Source: Hyposmocoma kahamanoa
Lineage: Eukaryota > Arthropoda > Insecta > Lepidoptera > Cosmopterigidae
Reading direction: 5' to 3'
Length of the DNA stretch: 64,000 bases
NCBI RefSeq assembly: GCF_003589595.1
Contig: NW_020654810.1
Coordinates: 22,614,056-22,678,055 of the forward strand
Part shown: positions 34,104 through 46,846 of the stretch, one piece after another
How the letters are laid out: every line of letters begins with the position of its first letter
How positions within the stretch are numbered: position 1 is the stretch's first letter
Translations under genes and position numbers: made by a program
Notes under the pieces: model-generated
The model's database searches: none
What the model saw: the letters and a program-made list of their open reading frames with translations, nothing else
What the model was told of the DNA's origin: nothing

Positions 34104-34599
34104 GATTGCATTGAGTTTTTTTCGGTTTTCAACACCGTAAGCGACATCTGGTGAGAGATTCTTGAACATTTATGAATATTTACGCCTTTACGTCCAAATA
34201 TATCTTATTTGTTAGGTAAGTAAATTGAATTTGAAACGGTCACATTGATTAAATTCTACTACTCATTCGTAAGGCAGTAGCCTAAGGTGTAGCCTACACT
34301 ACAACGAAGCCGTGTGTTGTACAAAAGGCGGTTATCACATTCGTATCATTCATAACGTAACATAAGATGCATTGATACAACACGAAATATTTCGAGTTCT
34401 TAGGGTTTCGTGGTTGCTATTAATTGGAAATGGAACTATTTTTTCGGATCTAAAGTCACTTATAGAGTTATTAATACAAAGATTTAACACAAACGAAGAT
34501 TCTTTGGAAAAAAGTTCTTTGTATTAATACTTATAATAAACTAGTAAAAAAAAAGAGTAATTTACAGTATTCAATTAAACCAATATTAAAATTACTTAT

Positions 34600-34700
34600 G
34601 TATATTTTTCAAACTGGCTGTATAAGATCCGAAACGTTGGTTTGGTTAAAAAAAATGTAGGCGAATCTAAATTCGAAAAAATAGTTTCATTAGCAAGTGA
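34600..34700 (+). repeat. Family J repeat, copy 3
   Basis: gtataagatccgaaacgttg gtttggttaaaaaaaatg, then taaattcgaaaaaatagtttcatt. Confidence 0.65.
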
Positions 34701-34793
34701 AAATCTCGTATACAGATATGCTGCAATGAAAATGTTTTATATTTTTATTTTCTTAAAATGGTCAAGATTATATAGCGTTCCTTACACCATTTA

Positions 34794-35677
34794 GGCCCAT
34801 ATTAATAAACAGTCCCTAAATCCGGTATTAAGGGTGTATAGGTTGAAACATCGCCACAAAAACCAAGGCTCAATTTACAATGTCGCGGAAGGAAGAGAAA
34901 GTCTTTTTTTGTAACGAAATTGTATATAGCATAATGAACGTACGTCAAATTGTCTAACGTACAGATTGAATACGATACTATAGCAACGGGATAACGTGAA
35001 ACTTGTTTTTTTTATTTTGTATCTAGTTTGTACGTTATCCAACTGACATAAAGCTCATCATCCTATGGTTACAAAAATTCGCTTCCATTCTGTTCCGGAG
35101 CAATGTAAATTGAGCCCAAGGCCAGGTGCTTAATCGGTTAGCACTTAAACGATTTTGAACCGTAGCTCAAGTGCCGAATGACGTTTATTAATAAACGGTA
35201 TTTTTGACAACTCCCAAGTGATGCATTATCTATGAGAAGTGTTCATCAGAAATAGGAATAAACATTTACCTAAACTTCATGGAAGTAATACACATAGAGT
35301 AGATAATCCCTCTGCAATTCCGGAATTATTGTACTGTATTTTATTTTAAATTTCTGATATTTAAGTTGCTGTACGCGAAGAATGTGTGATTTTTTGCTTT
35401 TTATCTTTAGCCATTCCAGAATTTCAGAGGGAGTATTATACACTTGATTATTTATTTATTTGAGCAACGACTATAGATCCATCAGCTTAAAAAGGTAACA
35501 AACAATGAAGAAACTCAAAATGTAATATGCTTTAAACGAAAAATTCATTTGTGTAAAAACTGTAACTACAAAAAACCGGCATTTTTCTTTTACTTGGTAG
35601 TTTAGATAAATTGATGTGTACTCAATTGATATTTGTTCAAAAATTCAGCACTTGAGATGGATTTATTAATACGGGCC
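34794..35677. mobile_element. Inverted-repeat transposon family I, copy 1 (884 bp, TTAA-type flanks)
   Basis: Termini GGCCCATATTAATAAAC / GATTTATTAATACGGGCC flanked by TTTA (34790-34793) and TTAA (35678-35681). No coding capacity. An inner inverted pair (aatccctctgcaattccgga at about 35307 and its inverse at about 35415-35435) looks like a nested MITE. Confidence 0.75.
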
Positions 35678-37974
35678 TTAAGACACTCTCAAAGAGTATA
35701 ATTTTGTATGTATGTATGTTAATGATAAATGGATTAAAGCAATGTACAGTTACGTATGAGATTTCGAGTTTTCGTTGTACAGTGTAATTCGTTTTACTAT
35801 AGTATTAAACTTCTACATCACGTTATATATTTTAAGTTTGTAGGCGTAGGTTATTAATAAAGCCTTTGTTATAAAACTTTCCCGCTTTTTTTTCGAATAT
35901 TACCTAGTCATTAATCGCGGATGAGAAACATCACTGAAAAAAAAAATATAAACATGTAGGTATCGTTTTTAACATTCCGAGTTTCTATTCTGTACTTTTT
36001 TTAAATTTAAATTTAGAAAACCTTGTCAATACAAATTGTAACAAATCAATTTTAAGTACTTAAGTAAATTATTGTTTTTTTTTTGTACATAAATAAGTAA
36101 AATACATTCGTGGAACAATGTGGGTTATTTATAGTTGTAATAAATATCAAAATATAATTATATATTGAAATATACCTTTGTTTTCATTATAACCTTTTTA
36201 CTTAATGTTTGCCTTAATACCGGGACTACTAAAGTTTCGCAAAAAAGGCGTAAGTAAGCGACATTTCGAAAAAGTTTTCAGGGAAGCAAGTCGTGACGAC
36301 AGATAGTCATGCAGTTTAAAGTGTCGTAGCTTGTATATTTAAATGAAGTTGTTCACATATAGTCTTAAAGGATGGAAAAAAAAATAAAAGAAAGGAGCTG
36401 CCCTAACCACAGAATCAACGTGCATTTAACCAAAATTTGAAAGTTAAAAATGGCGGATTTCTTTAGTGTTGTACCATAATCTATCGATAAGTCGTTATCG
36501 ACATGCAAATGTATGGCTTGAATGTTGAAACTGTTTTTTTTTTGGTTCTTTAGTTTACTGTAACCAAAGTATGCCTAAACAAACACAATTCTAATAATTT
36601 ACTCTCGAGTTAAAATTTATTTTCAAGATTATACAACTGGTAACTTATTTGGTAAAAGTCACCAAACTGCTGTGCAGTTTGTTGGCGACATGCGCATTCT
36701 TACTTAATTATACCTACTTTACTGGCATATAACATTACATAGTATTAGTAAGCATTTCATATGCGCACGGACAAACGTGTGAACACTATTGGCCGAGCGC
36801 CTCTGATTTCTGATAAGCTAAATGAACTCTATACTCGTTGGCGCTCGCCTTCACTCGGTCAGCTAGGCGAGTGACACCGAACGATGGCAAGGCTAGGCAA
36901 ATAGGCTGTCTATACGTTGGTATTGGCCTTTACCAGGCAACGTTGGACTAACATGTCATTGTATTGCAGGCTTTAAAAAATAGTCATTTTTAATAGTTAG
37001 AGTTGTCATTGGGAAAAATCAGAAGCGAGTGGATAATTTTGTTTTCAGGAACTGAGAATAACTAGTAAATGAGTCTTGTTTAATCTAAATTGAACTTAAA
37101 ATTATTTACCAATAAACCTAATGATGGAACAACATTGTCATGTAATCTAGTTACTTTCAAAGTTCTGTTAAAATTAACTATTCAAAATGAAGCGAACAAA
37201 TGAAGATGGTCTTTGATCCAACGTTTATATTCGGCAGTCCTATGATTTCCAACCATTCTTTCTTCCTTTTTTCATTTGTAGGAAAATTGAAATAATAAAA
37301 ATAATAAAACAATAAAAACCTCGTAGTGAATTGTTTTAATAACAGAATATCGATAATATGTATGCTTACAGGATCAACACTATCTCAAAATAATCGTTAA
37401 CAATAATCATCAAAATACACAAACAGGCAATCTAAAGTAACAAAAGCAAAATTTGGCAAGATTTATAAATAAACTACTTAAATAAGTCTAATTACATATA
37501 TATGGGCTATCGTGTGATTTATAGACAAAAAAATAACACATGCCTGTGCAATATAACATTCGATTGATTTGCACTTTTTCTAAAGCCACATCCCTTAATG
37601 CTGCAGCGTCGCATTTTTATTAATACCTAATTATTCTCACTGTCAATATTTTTGTCCAATTTAATTATAATACATGCGAATAATTCAATAGTAAATTTGG
37701 AAAAACATTTGTTTTGACATTTGATGTACTTCCCTTTGACAACGGTATCATGTACTTCATGTACTGCGAAATGGACACGGTTTGACGTTATGTATTTTCG
37801 ATTCCCGTGTTTGACACAGACCAATGTAATGCTATCACTTTTGGCTTAAGACGGCACGTAATAGTTAAACAAAGACAAGGTCGAAATGCATCATATACAT
37901 ATAACGTCTGATTTATATATGTCAACGTAACATGTCCTTTAGTTTCCATAGTCTAGGCATATAGTACAACACGA
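35678..37974. other. Intergenic, nothing recognised
   Basis: AT-rich. Contains AATAAA at 35856-35861 and no exon-like stretch. Confidence 0.5.
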
Positions 37975-38184
37975 TTAACTGTCGTTGACGAATTTACGAC
38001 CGTCAGACTGTCGTGACAATGGGAAGAGCTAGAACGACAGTCGTCTGGCGATAAATAAAATGTCACGATAAAAATGTGACGACAGATAGTCGTGATATGG
38101 GAACAGATTAGACGCGACTGTCGTCCATATAAATACAACAAAAAGATAAATACAACGTTACGACATAACGACAACGCGCCCTTA
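37975..38184. mobile_element. Degenerate copy of MITE family D
   Basis: Right terminus acaacgcgcccttag and internal cgacagtcgtctggcgataa, gcgactgtcgtcc match the element at 30275. The left terminus is lost. Confidence 0.7.
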
Positions 38185-38799
38185 GTTTAGTTTTCGCGAC
38201 TGTTATTAAATATTTACGTCCTGTTGTAAATTCGATTTTAAAACAAACTAAAAACTTAATTAAAACCAAAATTGAATTCTAAAACAGGACGTAAATAATC
38301 TAAAACAGAGGTGATAGCATTAAAAAAAATTTCAAAGCACCCCTGAAAATTTATTCGAAACGTCGCTTATGACCTTTCTACAGAACACCGACGAATATGC
38401 TCCCAAAGGTGAGGCTTAATTTACGCTGAATTCGGTTTGATTTAAAAGTTTGTTTTGGATACAAAACAATGATGATAACACTACCACGCAAAATTACGAC
38501 CGAACGCCGGTCAAACTGTGTGGCATGCTTGTGCGAGTGGAGGCGACTAAGAGAAACAATTTTTGGCATGGGTACAAATTGATCATGATTTTCAAATAAA
38601 CTTTCATATAGTACATGAAACAGCTCACCCTTAAATCTTTCCAAAGTGAATAGTTGTACCCAGCTTCCTTCTCTTTCTATGCTTCATAAATACAGACTAT
38701 TTTAAATGGATCCATTACACTATACCACACAAACACCTCATACAGACGTTTGAAAGCACATGAATAAAATACGTTGAATTGAACAAAATATTGAAATTA

Positions 38800-38942
38800 C
38801 GGGCACATGGGACTTCTCAATTTATGTCTCAGGGTGATGGGCGTAGTGGCAGTGCCCCTCAGATCTTTGCGATTTAAAGCTCTGAGTGGCACTGCAATTG
38901 TTATGATCAGACGTATCACTTAATATTATTAAAAAAAAACGT
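38800..38942 (+). mobile_element. SINE-a copy 8 (3' part)
   Basis: gggcacatgggacttctcaa...cagatctttgcgatttaaag...tatcacttaatattattaaaaaaaa tail. Confidence 0.85.
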
Positions 38943-39316
38943 TCGTCTGTTTAGGGTTTTAAACAATCATTCTAGTTTCTGCATAAACGAATTTTAGTAT
39001 ATTAATATGAACATTTGCATCAATATTTTTTGTTTAAAACTTTATGTAGATAGAGCTGTAATCGAGGAATGTTTTAAATAAATTATTTATCAATTATGTA
39101 TTAATCAATAGTGGAAGAGCGGGACTCCTAGCACCAGTACAAGTATTCATATATTAACATAAAAGGACTTCCGCCCCGAATTGTAAACTAGGCCTAAGTT
39201 AAAGTAAATAAATAGTTTTTTTTAATTATTATTTTGTTTTAAACTTCCTATTTTCCAGCAAAGTATGCAATTCTTTACATCTTTAGTTTAATAAAACAAT
39301 AGGTGTGAATACACTT

Positions 39317-39520
39317 GGCTCGACTCACGCTGGCGCAGAGTCGAAGCGTCGCGTCGAGTCCTGTTTTTACCGCGACGATGCTCGCTAATGCGCGCCCGGT
39401 TCACAGTGTGGTCAGCGTCTGACGCGTCACTACGCGCAAGTAATACAAATTAGTACCTTAATACCGTGAAAAACATCACGCGTCGCTACGCTTTGACTCT
39501 GCACCAGTGTGAGTTGAGCC
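39317..39520. mobile_element. MITE family E, copy 1 (204 bp)
   Basis: Inverted termini GGCTCGACTCACGCTGGCGC / ccagtgtgagttgagcc, extending about 38 bp with mismatches and including gcagagtcgaagcgtcgcg. CpG-rich. No clear TSD. Confidence 0.85.
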
Positions 39521-40296
39521 TAAAGAAACGCGTCCCACTATCTACAAAATTGCGCTCGTCTGGCCGCACTCTAACTATAGCGTATGAAAGCATTCTTCTT
39601 GTCGTATCGCTTGCAATTCTGGTGAAAGGAGGCTAATCAGCGTACGGTGCTCACCGATTATTGCCCAGAGTCCACCAGAAGAAAGGAATGGAGGCTCGTT
39701 TCGTTCACCCCATACGTCAATAAAACGAATTAAGTTTACTATTTTAATAGAAAAATTATAATGGTAAAATAGATTATAAATACAAATAAGTGCAAAAAGT
39801 GTGGTATCGTAGGGTTTGGTGGCAAAACCAACTACATGTATGTGGAATCGGAATGTTAAGGATGAGTGAAAGGAATAACGAATGATGTGAGCGCGATGTA
39901 TGAAAGAGACAACATATTATAATTTTTACTGTACGTTGATTGACTGTTAAGATTGTGTGTGACATGGTGGCATGACTGTAAAGCGTTCAAGTGTTTTTTG
40001 GTGAAATAAATTCAAAAAGTATTTTCCATAACCGATTTTGTTTGATTCCGCAACCACCACTTTCCAAGTATATCCTTTAATGCACCGAATAAATACAACA
40101 GAAAAATTTAACAGAAGATGAGCAAAGGTGGACTTACTCTTCCAGCCAATCCAGGGTAATGAGAGCTAAGGTTATAATCGGGCAACAGCGTGAAAGATAG
40201 CATGAGAAAGAAATATAATAAACTACATAGATAAAATAAAAAATAATAACACCATTACTTACCTAAGCATTATAATGAATGTATGTGTATATAGCA

Positions 40297-40580
40297 TCAA
40301 TATAAATAAAATATATACACAATACGTAAACAAATATGTGAAAAAAAAACAATAAGATGATTACAAAGAAAGTGCGCTGTCAACCTTTTCTTGAAAGAAG
40401 CGACAGACGGGCTAGACTGCATATGGGAAAGGAGTCTGTCAGGGCACGCGAACAGATCGCACAACGTAAAGCATGAGTGCAGCTCGCGAGCCTTTTGCAA
40501 ACAGGCTCATTCGCCAGATCTGTACGCACCCTTACACACTGATTCATTGATTGAAATAAAAACAACCGTATCTAAGTACA
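40297..40580 (-). mobile_element. Probable LINE RT C-terminal fragment
   Basis: The minus frame ends FACPDRLLSHMQSSPSVASF, then KKRLTAHFL, the pattern seen at the end of many LINE RTs (SFKxxLxxHLF). No RT core remains. Confidence 0.4.
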
Positions 40581-40869
40581 AGTAGATTTATGTTTTGCAT
40601 TTCATTTAGATAACATTTTAAAATAAATTCATCCATTTTTATTCTCACTTATTCTACATTTTTTAAAACTAATTACTTAAAAATCTCGTTTTACAAATAT
40701 ATAAGAATTATAAACAATTTGTTTCATGTCAACAGAATAGCTAAAAAAATTGATTAAAATGTCCTATAAAAATACAACAACTATAATTAGGGCTTACAAA
40801 ATACAGATATAAAAAATAAATATTTCAATTGTTATTATTATTAATACAAATATCGAATAAACACAAAAT

Positions 40870-40965
40870 AAAATTCCTTCGACCCGACTGTACTCGAACC
40901 AACGACTGTTGCTTCAACGTGGCTACTACAGCTTTGATAGGTCAAGGAAGCAAAACTGCCGGGAA
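40870..40965 (-). mobile_element. Degraded tRNA-like SINE head
   Basis: gaattccttcgacccgactg matches the end of the element at 33905; the B-box-like ctcgaaccaac is kept and the A box is unclear. Confidence 0.4.
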
Positions 40966-42289
40966 GTCTATTCAGAAGGTCTGTATAGGTTGCAATACGG
41001 GACGTTTTCCTAGTGAAAAACTCGCGATATATTATATTATCTTTGTTGCGAGCCTCTAGTGCCTCTTCAGCCGCGGCGGAGCTTGGACTCAAAATTATTT
41101 AAAAAAAAAAGAAAAATATTATTATACAACAAAAAGACAGAATTATTATATTGTGGAGTATATACGGGTGAAAGCCAATGCTGCCTTGAGGGTCGAGCAG
41201 TTAGGGTACCGCCACAATGTAAATTTTAATTAATGTGTGGTGAGAGTACCAACTCAACATGTATCATGTACCTTCATGAAGGAAGAATTTTGGCCGAAGG
41301 GTGTCATGTACCGACGTTTCCGAGGCCGGCTATCGGACACCCACGTTGCGTCACGTCGCAGACAATACGTAAAGACGTGTAAATTATAATTAGACATTAG
41401 AGTTCTATTGTATTATTATGTATGTTCATTGTTAGGCTATAAGGTATGTATTTATGGGTCTTTGTAAACTGAATAGAAATTAATAAATAACATGAAATGT
41501 TTTCTCTGCCTGGCTCAAGCCGTTTTCGCGTGTGACAACTACCTAACAATAGTATTTAACAGCTCTTTAACAAGCAAAGCAAGCATGCAAATGCATAATT
41601 GACAACAAATGAAGTATTTACATGTGTTCAGCAGCGTGAACGTGTTGCCGCAATTGTTGTCTCTTTCTCTCGTGTCACATTTCAACAAGTGAGAAAGAGA
41701 AAACAGTCGCGCAGTAGAGCCACTTAACACAATCAGCGCAGTGGGTAGGTCAAACGGGCTAAAAGCTTAAATCAAAATACAGTATAAAATTTTAGTTTAG
41801 TAAAAACAGCAGTATAATTGACATCAAACAATGTGTATATTGAAAAACACAAGATTTAATTGTACACCTTATTTCTTAATCTACGATTATGCTATTGAGT
41901 AAAGAAAACAAATAAATGAACTTACAACACAACTGGGTATAGGATTATTAAAAATTTTTAGAAAAAAAATGTGAAGCAGCGGACGCATAAAAGTTATGCG
42001 ACAGAAATTATTTAAATTATATGTATAACTTTTTTTAGATATTTTCTGGGCAAGCTTCTATATTTAAATCTAAAACCCATTCCAATAACAATTTTTAAGA
42101 GGAAATTCCATAGAATATAATTCACAACACAGATGATCAGAAAAGTTGTATAAAAATTGTAAAAAAGAGATCATGAGTTCAAAGAACGATAGGAAATTGC
42201 TATCTACCAAATCGGCTCTAGCACGCGCAATGTCTTTTTTTACTGGCATATAATACCAACACTGAATTGATAATAAATAGTACAAGAAG
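40966..42289. other. Intergenic, nothing recognised
   Basis: No family features. A moderately GC-rich patch at 41160-41380 is unassigned. Confidence 0.5.
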
Positions 42290-42597
42290 GCAACATGGAG
42301 ATGGACTGGGCATCTGTTGCGTGCGTCGGAAAAATGGAGCAAAGTAGTCACCAATTGGTACCCGCGTGATGGAAAATGTAAAAGTGGGCGTCAACATCAA
42401 AGATGGGAGGATGAGCTGAAGCTAACTGCAGGCTCATGTTGGAGAAGAGTAGCTCTTGATAAAGCGCACCGGAAAGATCTGGAGAAGTTCTATGCCAAAA
42501 GGCACGCTGAATTAAGGGACGTAATGTAAAAATTTTAAATGCACCGTAAAATTGTAATTTAAAAAAAAGGCTTAATAAATAAATAAATAAGGACAAG
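42290..42597 (+). mobile_element. 5'-truncated RTE-type LINE 3' end with (AATA)n tail
   Basis: Frame RWTGHLLRASEKWSKVVTNW ... YPRDGKCKSGRQHQRWEDEL ... KFYAKRHAELRDVM, stop, then aataaataaataaataag. Typical C-terminus of lepidopteran RTE-like LINEs. Confidence 0.8.
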
Positions 42598-44138
42598 ACG
42601 CGAATGTGGAGCTGGCTTTAAACCACTCTCAAAGCGTGACAAAGTGCGTACAGTCTACAACACAATACGTACAAAGAACAGCGTATTGCCCCTTAAACGC
42701 TAAAAACTTCATCGCTAAAAATGTCACAACAAAAAATATTACCAAAGTTTAGGGTACAATCAACCACGAAGCACCAATTAACCACCAACGTATCTGTGAT
42801 TCGAGTTTCACACACTAGCGACATCTATCCAGTGTTGCTACTATTTTTAATAGAATATTTCAAAATTTGTACACATTTTACGGGTGCGACCGCTGACTGA
42901 GTTGTACTTGAAAATAACAGCGCTGCAAACTGTCAAGGTCTGTAGCATCTTTATAAATATATATTGTTTTTCATCCTTCGAAATATTGTGATTATTGAAT
43001 TTGTGCCAATTAATAATATATTTGCTTCTATGTTATCACAGGTGCTGATAGCATAGGTTTTTCTTTTTTAATTACCAGCTATCATATGTTCTGACTCTAA
43101 TGCAAATTTTTTTTACTGTACATAAACATGATTATTATGCAATTTTTTTAGGACCTTGGATCCAAAGTCATTCAGACAAAATATTTGAGATAAAAAACAT
43201 CGAAATTAATATTATTATGTTATTTCGGAAGACAAATTGAGAGTTTTTAAATAGGATAAACGGTATTCCCCGGCATTGACATTTATTATTTTTATAAAGT
43301 ATTTGTGCTGAATAAACTTTTTTACAACAACCATTAAAACATAACAGTTAAGTAGCATTGTATATTGCAGATTTTCAACGTGGTGCCGTTAGTTGTCTCC
43401 TTTGCCGTATCACAGATACTCTGATGGACAGTATTCCTAAAGGAATGACGAAGGAATGTTCAGTTGCAGTATGATGATGTCTCACGAGAACCAATGGAGA
43501 CTCACCATTATTAACGTCATCAGTGAATCAAAGTAACGTCACCTTGGATGCTTCTGATTCGTATACTACTCTTTGACTTTTCATCTATAGTATAGACCAA
43601 CTTATCTGTGACATGAGATGTGGCATTAGTGTGTTTAGTTGGATTTTTGAGACAGTAAACTGACCTTTAATAATATAATAATATTAATTCATTTATTTTG
43701 AAGATGATTTCAAGTCACTTGGACCCATAGTGTTAGTTAGAATGTCACTTAAAAATTAATATTAAATATAAAACTAAATATTTTTTGGTAGATTAATAAA
43801 TGAAAATGTTTAACGTTATATTTTGTCACATTCTGTTTCAGTGAGTTCATTCAGAACTGACCATACATATAAAAAACATGACAACATTATTTTTAAAAGT
43901 GATATTAGAAGGCAGTGTGTCAGTTTACCATCTCTGATCAAAAATCCAACTGGCCAGTTAATTAAGGTTGAATCCCATTGCACTGCACCCGTTATAAATG
44001 TGCTATTCAATTGGTGGCGACATATTTTACGAATTTATATATAAGTTGCGTACGCCTACTTTACAATTGTTTTTGACATATGAAAATTATTATGACTACA
44101 ATAATAATGAAGTTTACCTGTCTAACCTTAACTATGTC
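42598..44138. other. Intergenic, nothing recognised
   Basis: AT-rich. Overlapping ORFs at 43816-44044 on both strands are shadows of each other and lack motifs. Confidence 0.5.
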
Positions 44139-44246
44139 GTAGTCAACACCACATCAAGCTAAACACTTTTGTTCGAATATTGCCTCCAGAGCAATGGCAT
44201 GGCACCAGATCCATCAATCACTAACTTGATGAGCTGCTGTCCGTAC
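44139..44246. mobile_element. MITE family F, copy 3 (about 108 bp)
   Basis: Arms agtcaacaccacatcaagct / acttgatgagctgctgtccgtac with gttcgaatattgcctccaga inside. Confidence 0.7.
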
Positions 44247-44320
44247 TTTGGTTCCGTACATACGTAAAATTTCGCATAAGTACTTTGTGGCGCATTTAAA
44301 AAATTGGAATCAACTATACT

Positions 44321-44518
44321 GGCTCAACTTACACTGGCGCAGAGTCGAAGCGTCGCGACGAGACATGTTTTTGGCCTATTGCATATTCATCTCTATTTTC
44401 CCAATATAAGGTACAAATATGTATTATGCAAAGACGACGAGCGCCTTCGCCTTCGCCTTTTTGCAGTTGAAAATGACGCGACGCGACGCTTCGACTCTGC
44501 GCCAGTGTGCGTTAAGCC
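44321..44518. mobile_element. MITE family E, copy 2 (198 bp)
   Basis: Termini ggctcaacttacactggcgc / gcgccagtgtgcgttaagcc; the same gagtcgaagcgtcgcg subterminal arms as copy 1. Confidence 0.85.
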
Positions 44519-44969
44519 TTAGTGTCACGAAATTTTGACCAAAACTAACCCCAAATAAGACAATCCGTTTTTTTCTCGGGTAATTAAAATTTCACATAAC
44601 TGTAAACCTGAAAACAAACTTTGATTTAACAATTAAAGTTTGTTTTCAAATTTCAGCATCAAGCGCCTCTTTTAAAACATTTATATGGACGCTAATGCGT
44701 GCTGATCAATGAGATTCAACCTTCAGTTGTTTTTCAATGTAGGGCTTTTATTTCCATGTTACGGATAAGCTGGATCTGTACCTGTTTGAAGCCTGTATTA
44801 GATTCTCGTTTTCGATGAGTTGCTTTTTACTTCAAAGAGTTTTCTTACAAAGTAGACCTGAAGTGTACCTATGGCGGCTATCGCTATTATTTGTATTAGG
44901 GACCATCTGGAAAAGAAAAATATCATATTAGAGGTACTGAATCAACCGCTTGCCACACTACTATATAAT

Positions 44970-45425
44970 CTCAGTACAGAGTACTATAAAAACCGACCTC
45001 AAAAGTAAGTGGAATTACGTCTATTTGCTAAGTTTTATTGAAATATCCCCTAGTTCGCCACTATACAGGACTTGCCACTGGAGACAATAAAAATAGGTTC
45101 TCCACCAAAAACCACTCAAAGTATATTGAGAGAAAAACGCCTTGAATTGAAGAAATAGCAAAATCAAGCATTACAGTAATTGCTCCTAAATTAAAGTTAG
45201 GCGCTATTTATAAAAATGAATCTTCATGCGTGAACTTCGTGGGTGATTTTCTTCAAAATGAAATGGGATCACTATGGAAGTACCCCCTTTCCAACAAAAA
45301 AAAGAATCATGAAAATCGGTTCACAAATGCTGGAGTTATCGCGTAACATACATACAAAAAAGAAAAAAAAGAACATCATACAGTCGAATTGAGAACCTCC
45401 TCCTTTTTTGAAGTCGGTTAAAAAT
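44970..45425 (-). repeat. DF-1 copy 7 (longest, about 455 bp)
   Basis: aatctcagtacagagtacta...taaaaaccgacctcaaaag to ctcctccttttttgaagtcg gttaaaaat, both ends present. Confidence 0.85.
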
Positions 45426-45454
45426 ACAAATGCGTATGTCCTAGCCGGTTTCGG

Positions 45455-45710
45455 CTACAGCGACTGCTATTGTTTAGAATTAGAGCTATGGTTGCTTGCT
45501 CTTTCATGTGCCCTTAGATGGCTACAGCAGCCAATCTTATAGGTAAATGTTCGCAAATAGTGGCGACACGTAAGGACACCGTCAACATAGTAATAAAAGA
45601 TGGCTGCAGGTGTCTTAGCCTTGAGAGCATCACGTTTCGCGTCCAGGTCTGACAGTCTCTGCTCTTCAAATTTTGTCACCTGAGTTTTCACAAAGTGCCT
45701 CCACCCGGAA
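45455..45710 (-). mobile_element. LINE ORF C-terminal fragment, zinc-finger-like tail
   Basis: The minus frame (45691-45467) reads [20 protein letters not shown], then a degraded finger [21 protein letters not shown]. Lepidopteran LINE pol proteins commonly end in such a CxxC...H...H finger; the second Cys is lost here. Confidence 0.55.
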
Positions 45711-45764
45711 CGGCAACTCGACTACATCTCCCACTTCAAGGGATCGGTGTTGCAACTTTTCTTG

Positions 45765-45893
45765 TGCCATTTGCCTTCAAGCAGTAATGTGAGTATAACT
45801 GCGTTTTAGTTTTGAAGTTAAGGGTGCTGGTATTTTAATTTTATGTCTTAAAGTGCATTGGTAGTGCTCGTTAGGTCTTTGTGATTTGGGTAA
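45765..45893 (+). mobile_element. SINE-a copy 9 (decayed)
   Basis: ttcaagcagtaatgtgagta...gaagttaagggtgctgg...tttatgtcttaaagtg...ggtctttgtgatttggg. Confidence 0.65.
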
Positions 45894-45902
45894 TTTCAGG
45901 TT

Positions 45903-46135
45903 ATTAATAAATAATAATAATAAATAAATAACGCACACACTCAACATAGCCCCGCACTAGGGAAACCCTGTGTCGCGGGTGCCATGGACACATACATAGA
46001 CAACCACAAATTACACCCAAACTCAGGAGAGAAATAAATGTAAGCCATACAAACATTTCTCCCGGCCCGGGAATCGAACCTGGGACCTCTGCATGGCAGT
46101 CCGGCATGGTAACCGTTCGGCCACGGAGGCAGTTA
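45903..46135 (-). mobile_element. SINE-b copy 5
   Basis: ataataataaataaataacg tail at the left, cactcaacatagccccgcac...gggaatcgaacctgggacct...gtaaccgttcggccacggag. Confidence 0.88.
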
Positions 46136-46349
46136 ATTTCTAGCTGTTGTAAATTCTAAAATAAAATTGTTTTGCAAGTTAAAGGAAAACGAAATTTGAA
46201 TGAAACAACAGCAAAGAAAATCTTTTTATTTAATGGCTCCATCGTTTTCGTTCAGTAGCTTTAATTTTTGATAGGTGTCAACACAACAAACACAAAAACA
46301 ACAAAAGAAAAATGTTGGAATAATTTCCGGAAAAATATTCTTTTTTTTT

Positions 46350-46538
46350 AAGCCCCGCACTAAGGAAATCCTGTGTCGCAGGTGCTATGAACACACACAT
46401 AAACAACCACAAATTACACCCAAACTCACGAGAGAAATAAATGTAGACCATATAAATATTTCTCCCGGCTCGGGAATCGAACCTGGGACCTCTGCGTGGT
46501 AGTCCGGCATGGTAACCGCTCGGCCGCGGAGGCAGTCA
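46350..46538 (-). mobile_element. SINE-b copy 6, 260 nt upstream of PUSL1
   Basis: taagccccgcactaaggaaa...gctcgggaatcgaacctggg...gtaaccgctcggccgcggag. Close to the PUSL1 start, so it may sit at or near the promoter. Confidence 0.88.
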
Positions 46539-46796
46539 AGGAGGGGGTCAGTTCTGAAAAGTATTTTTTTTAATGGATTTTTTCCATGATCCAACGCAAC
46601 GCCTACACATAAAAAACTGATTTAAAGGAAGAGTTGACTAAAATCCCACTTGCCAATGTCGACAGGCATACTTAAAATATTTAAAAAAAAATGTAATGTC
46701 ATCAACCAGCTGTTTATTCGAATAACCTAAAAATATGTAATTTTTCAAACATTTAAATGAAAATTAAAATGAAACATTAATGCGTTGCATTATAAA
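46539..46796 (+). promoter_or_regulatory. PUSL1: Presumed PUSL1 5' flank
   Basis: The 258 nt between SINE-b and the ATG must hold the promoter or 5' UTR unless these lie upstream. No TATA or initiator can be assigned with confidence. Confidence 0.3.
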
Positions 46797-46846
46797 ATGA
46801 AAGCCAGATATTTAGCATTCTTCTCATACATTGGGACACCATTTCG
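46797..46846 (+). CDS. PUSL1: PUSL1 exon 1
   Basis: ATG in context taaaATGa, 16 codons plus CG, donor CG/gtatgt. Encodes MKARYLAFFSYIGTPF. Intron 1 is only 89 nt. Confidence 0.9.
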
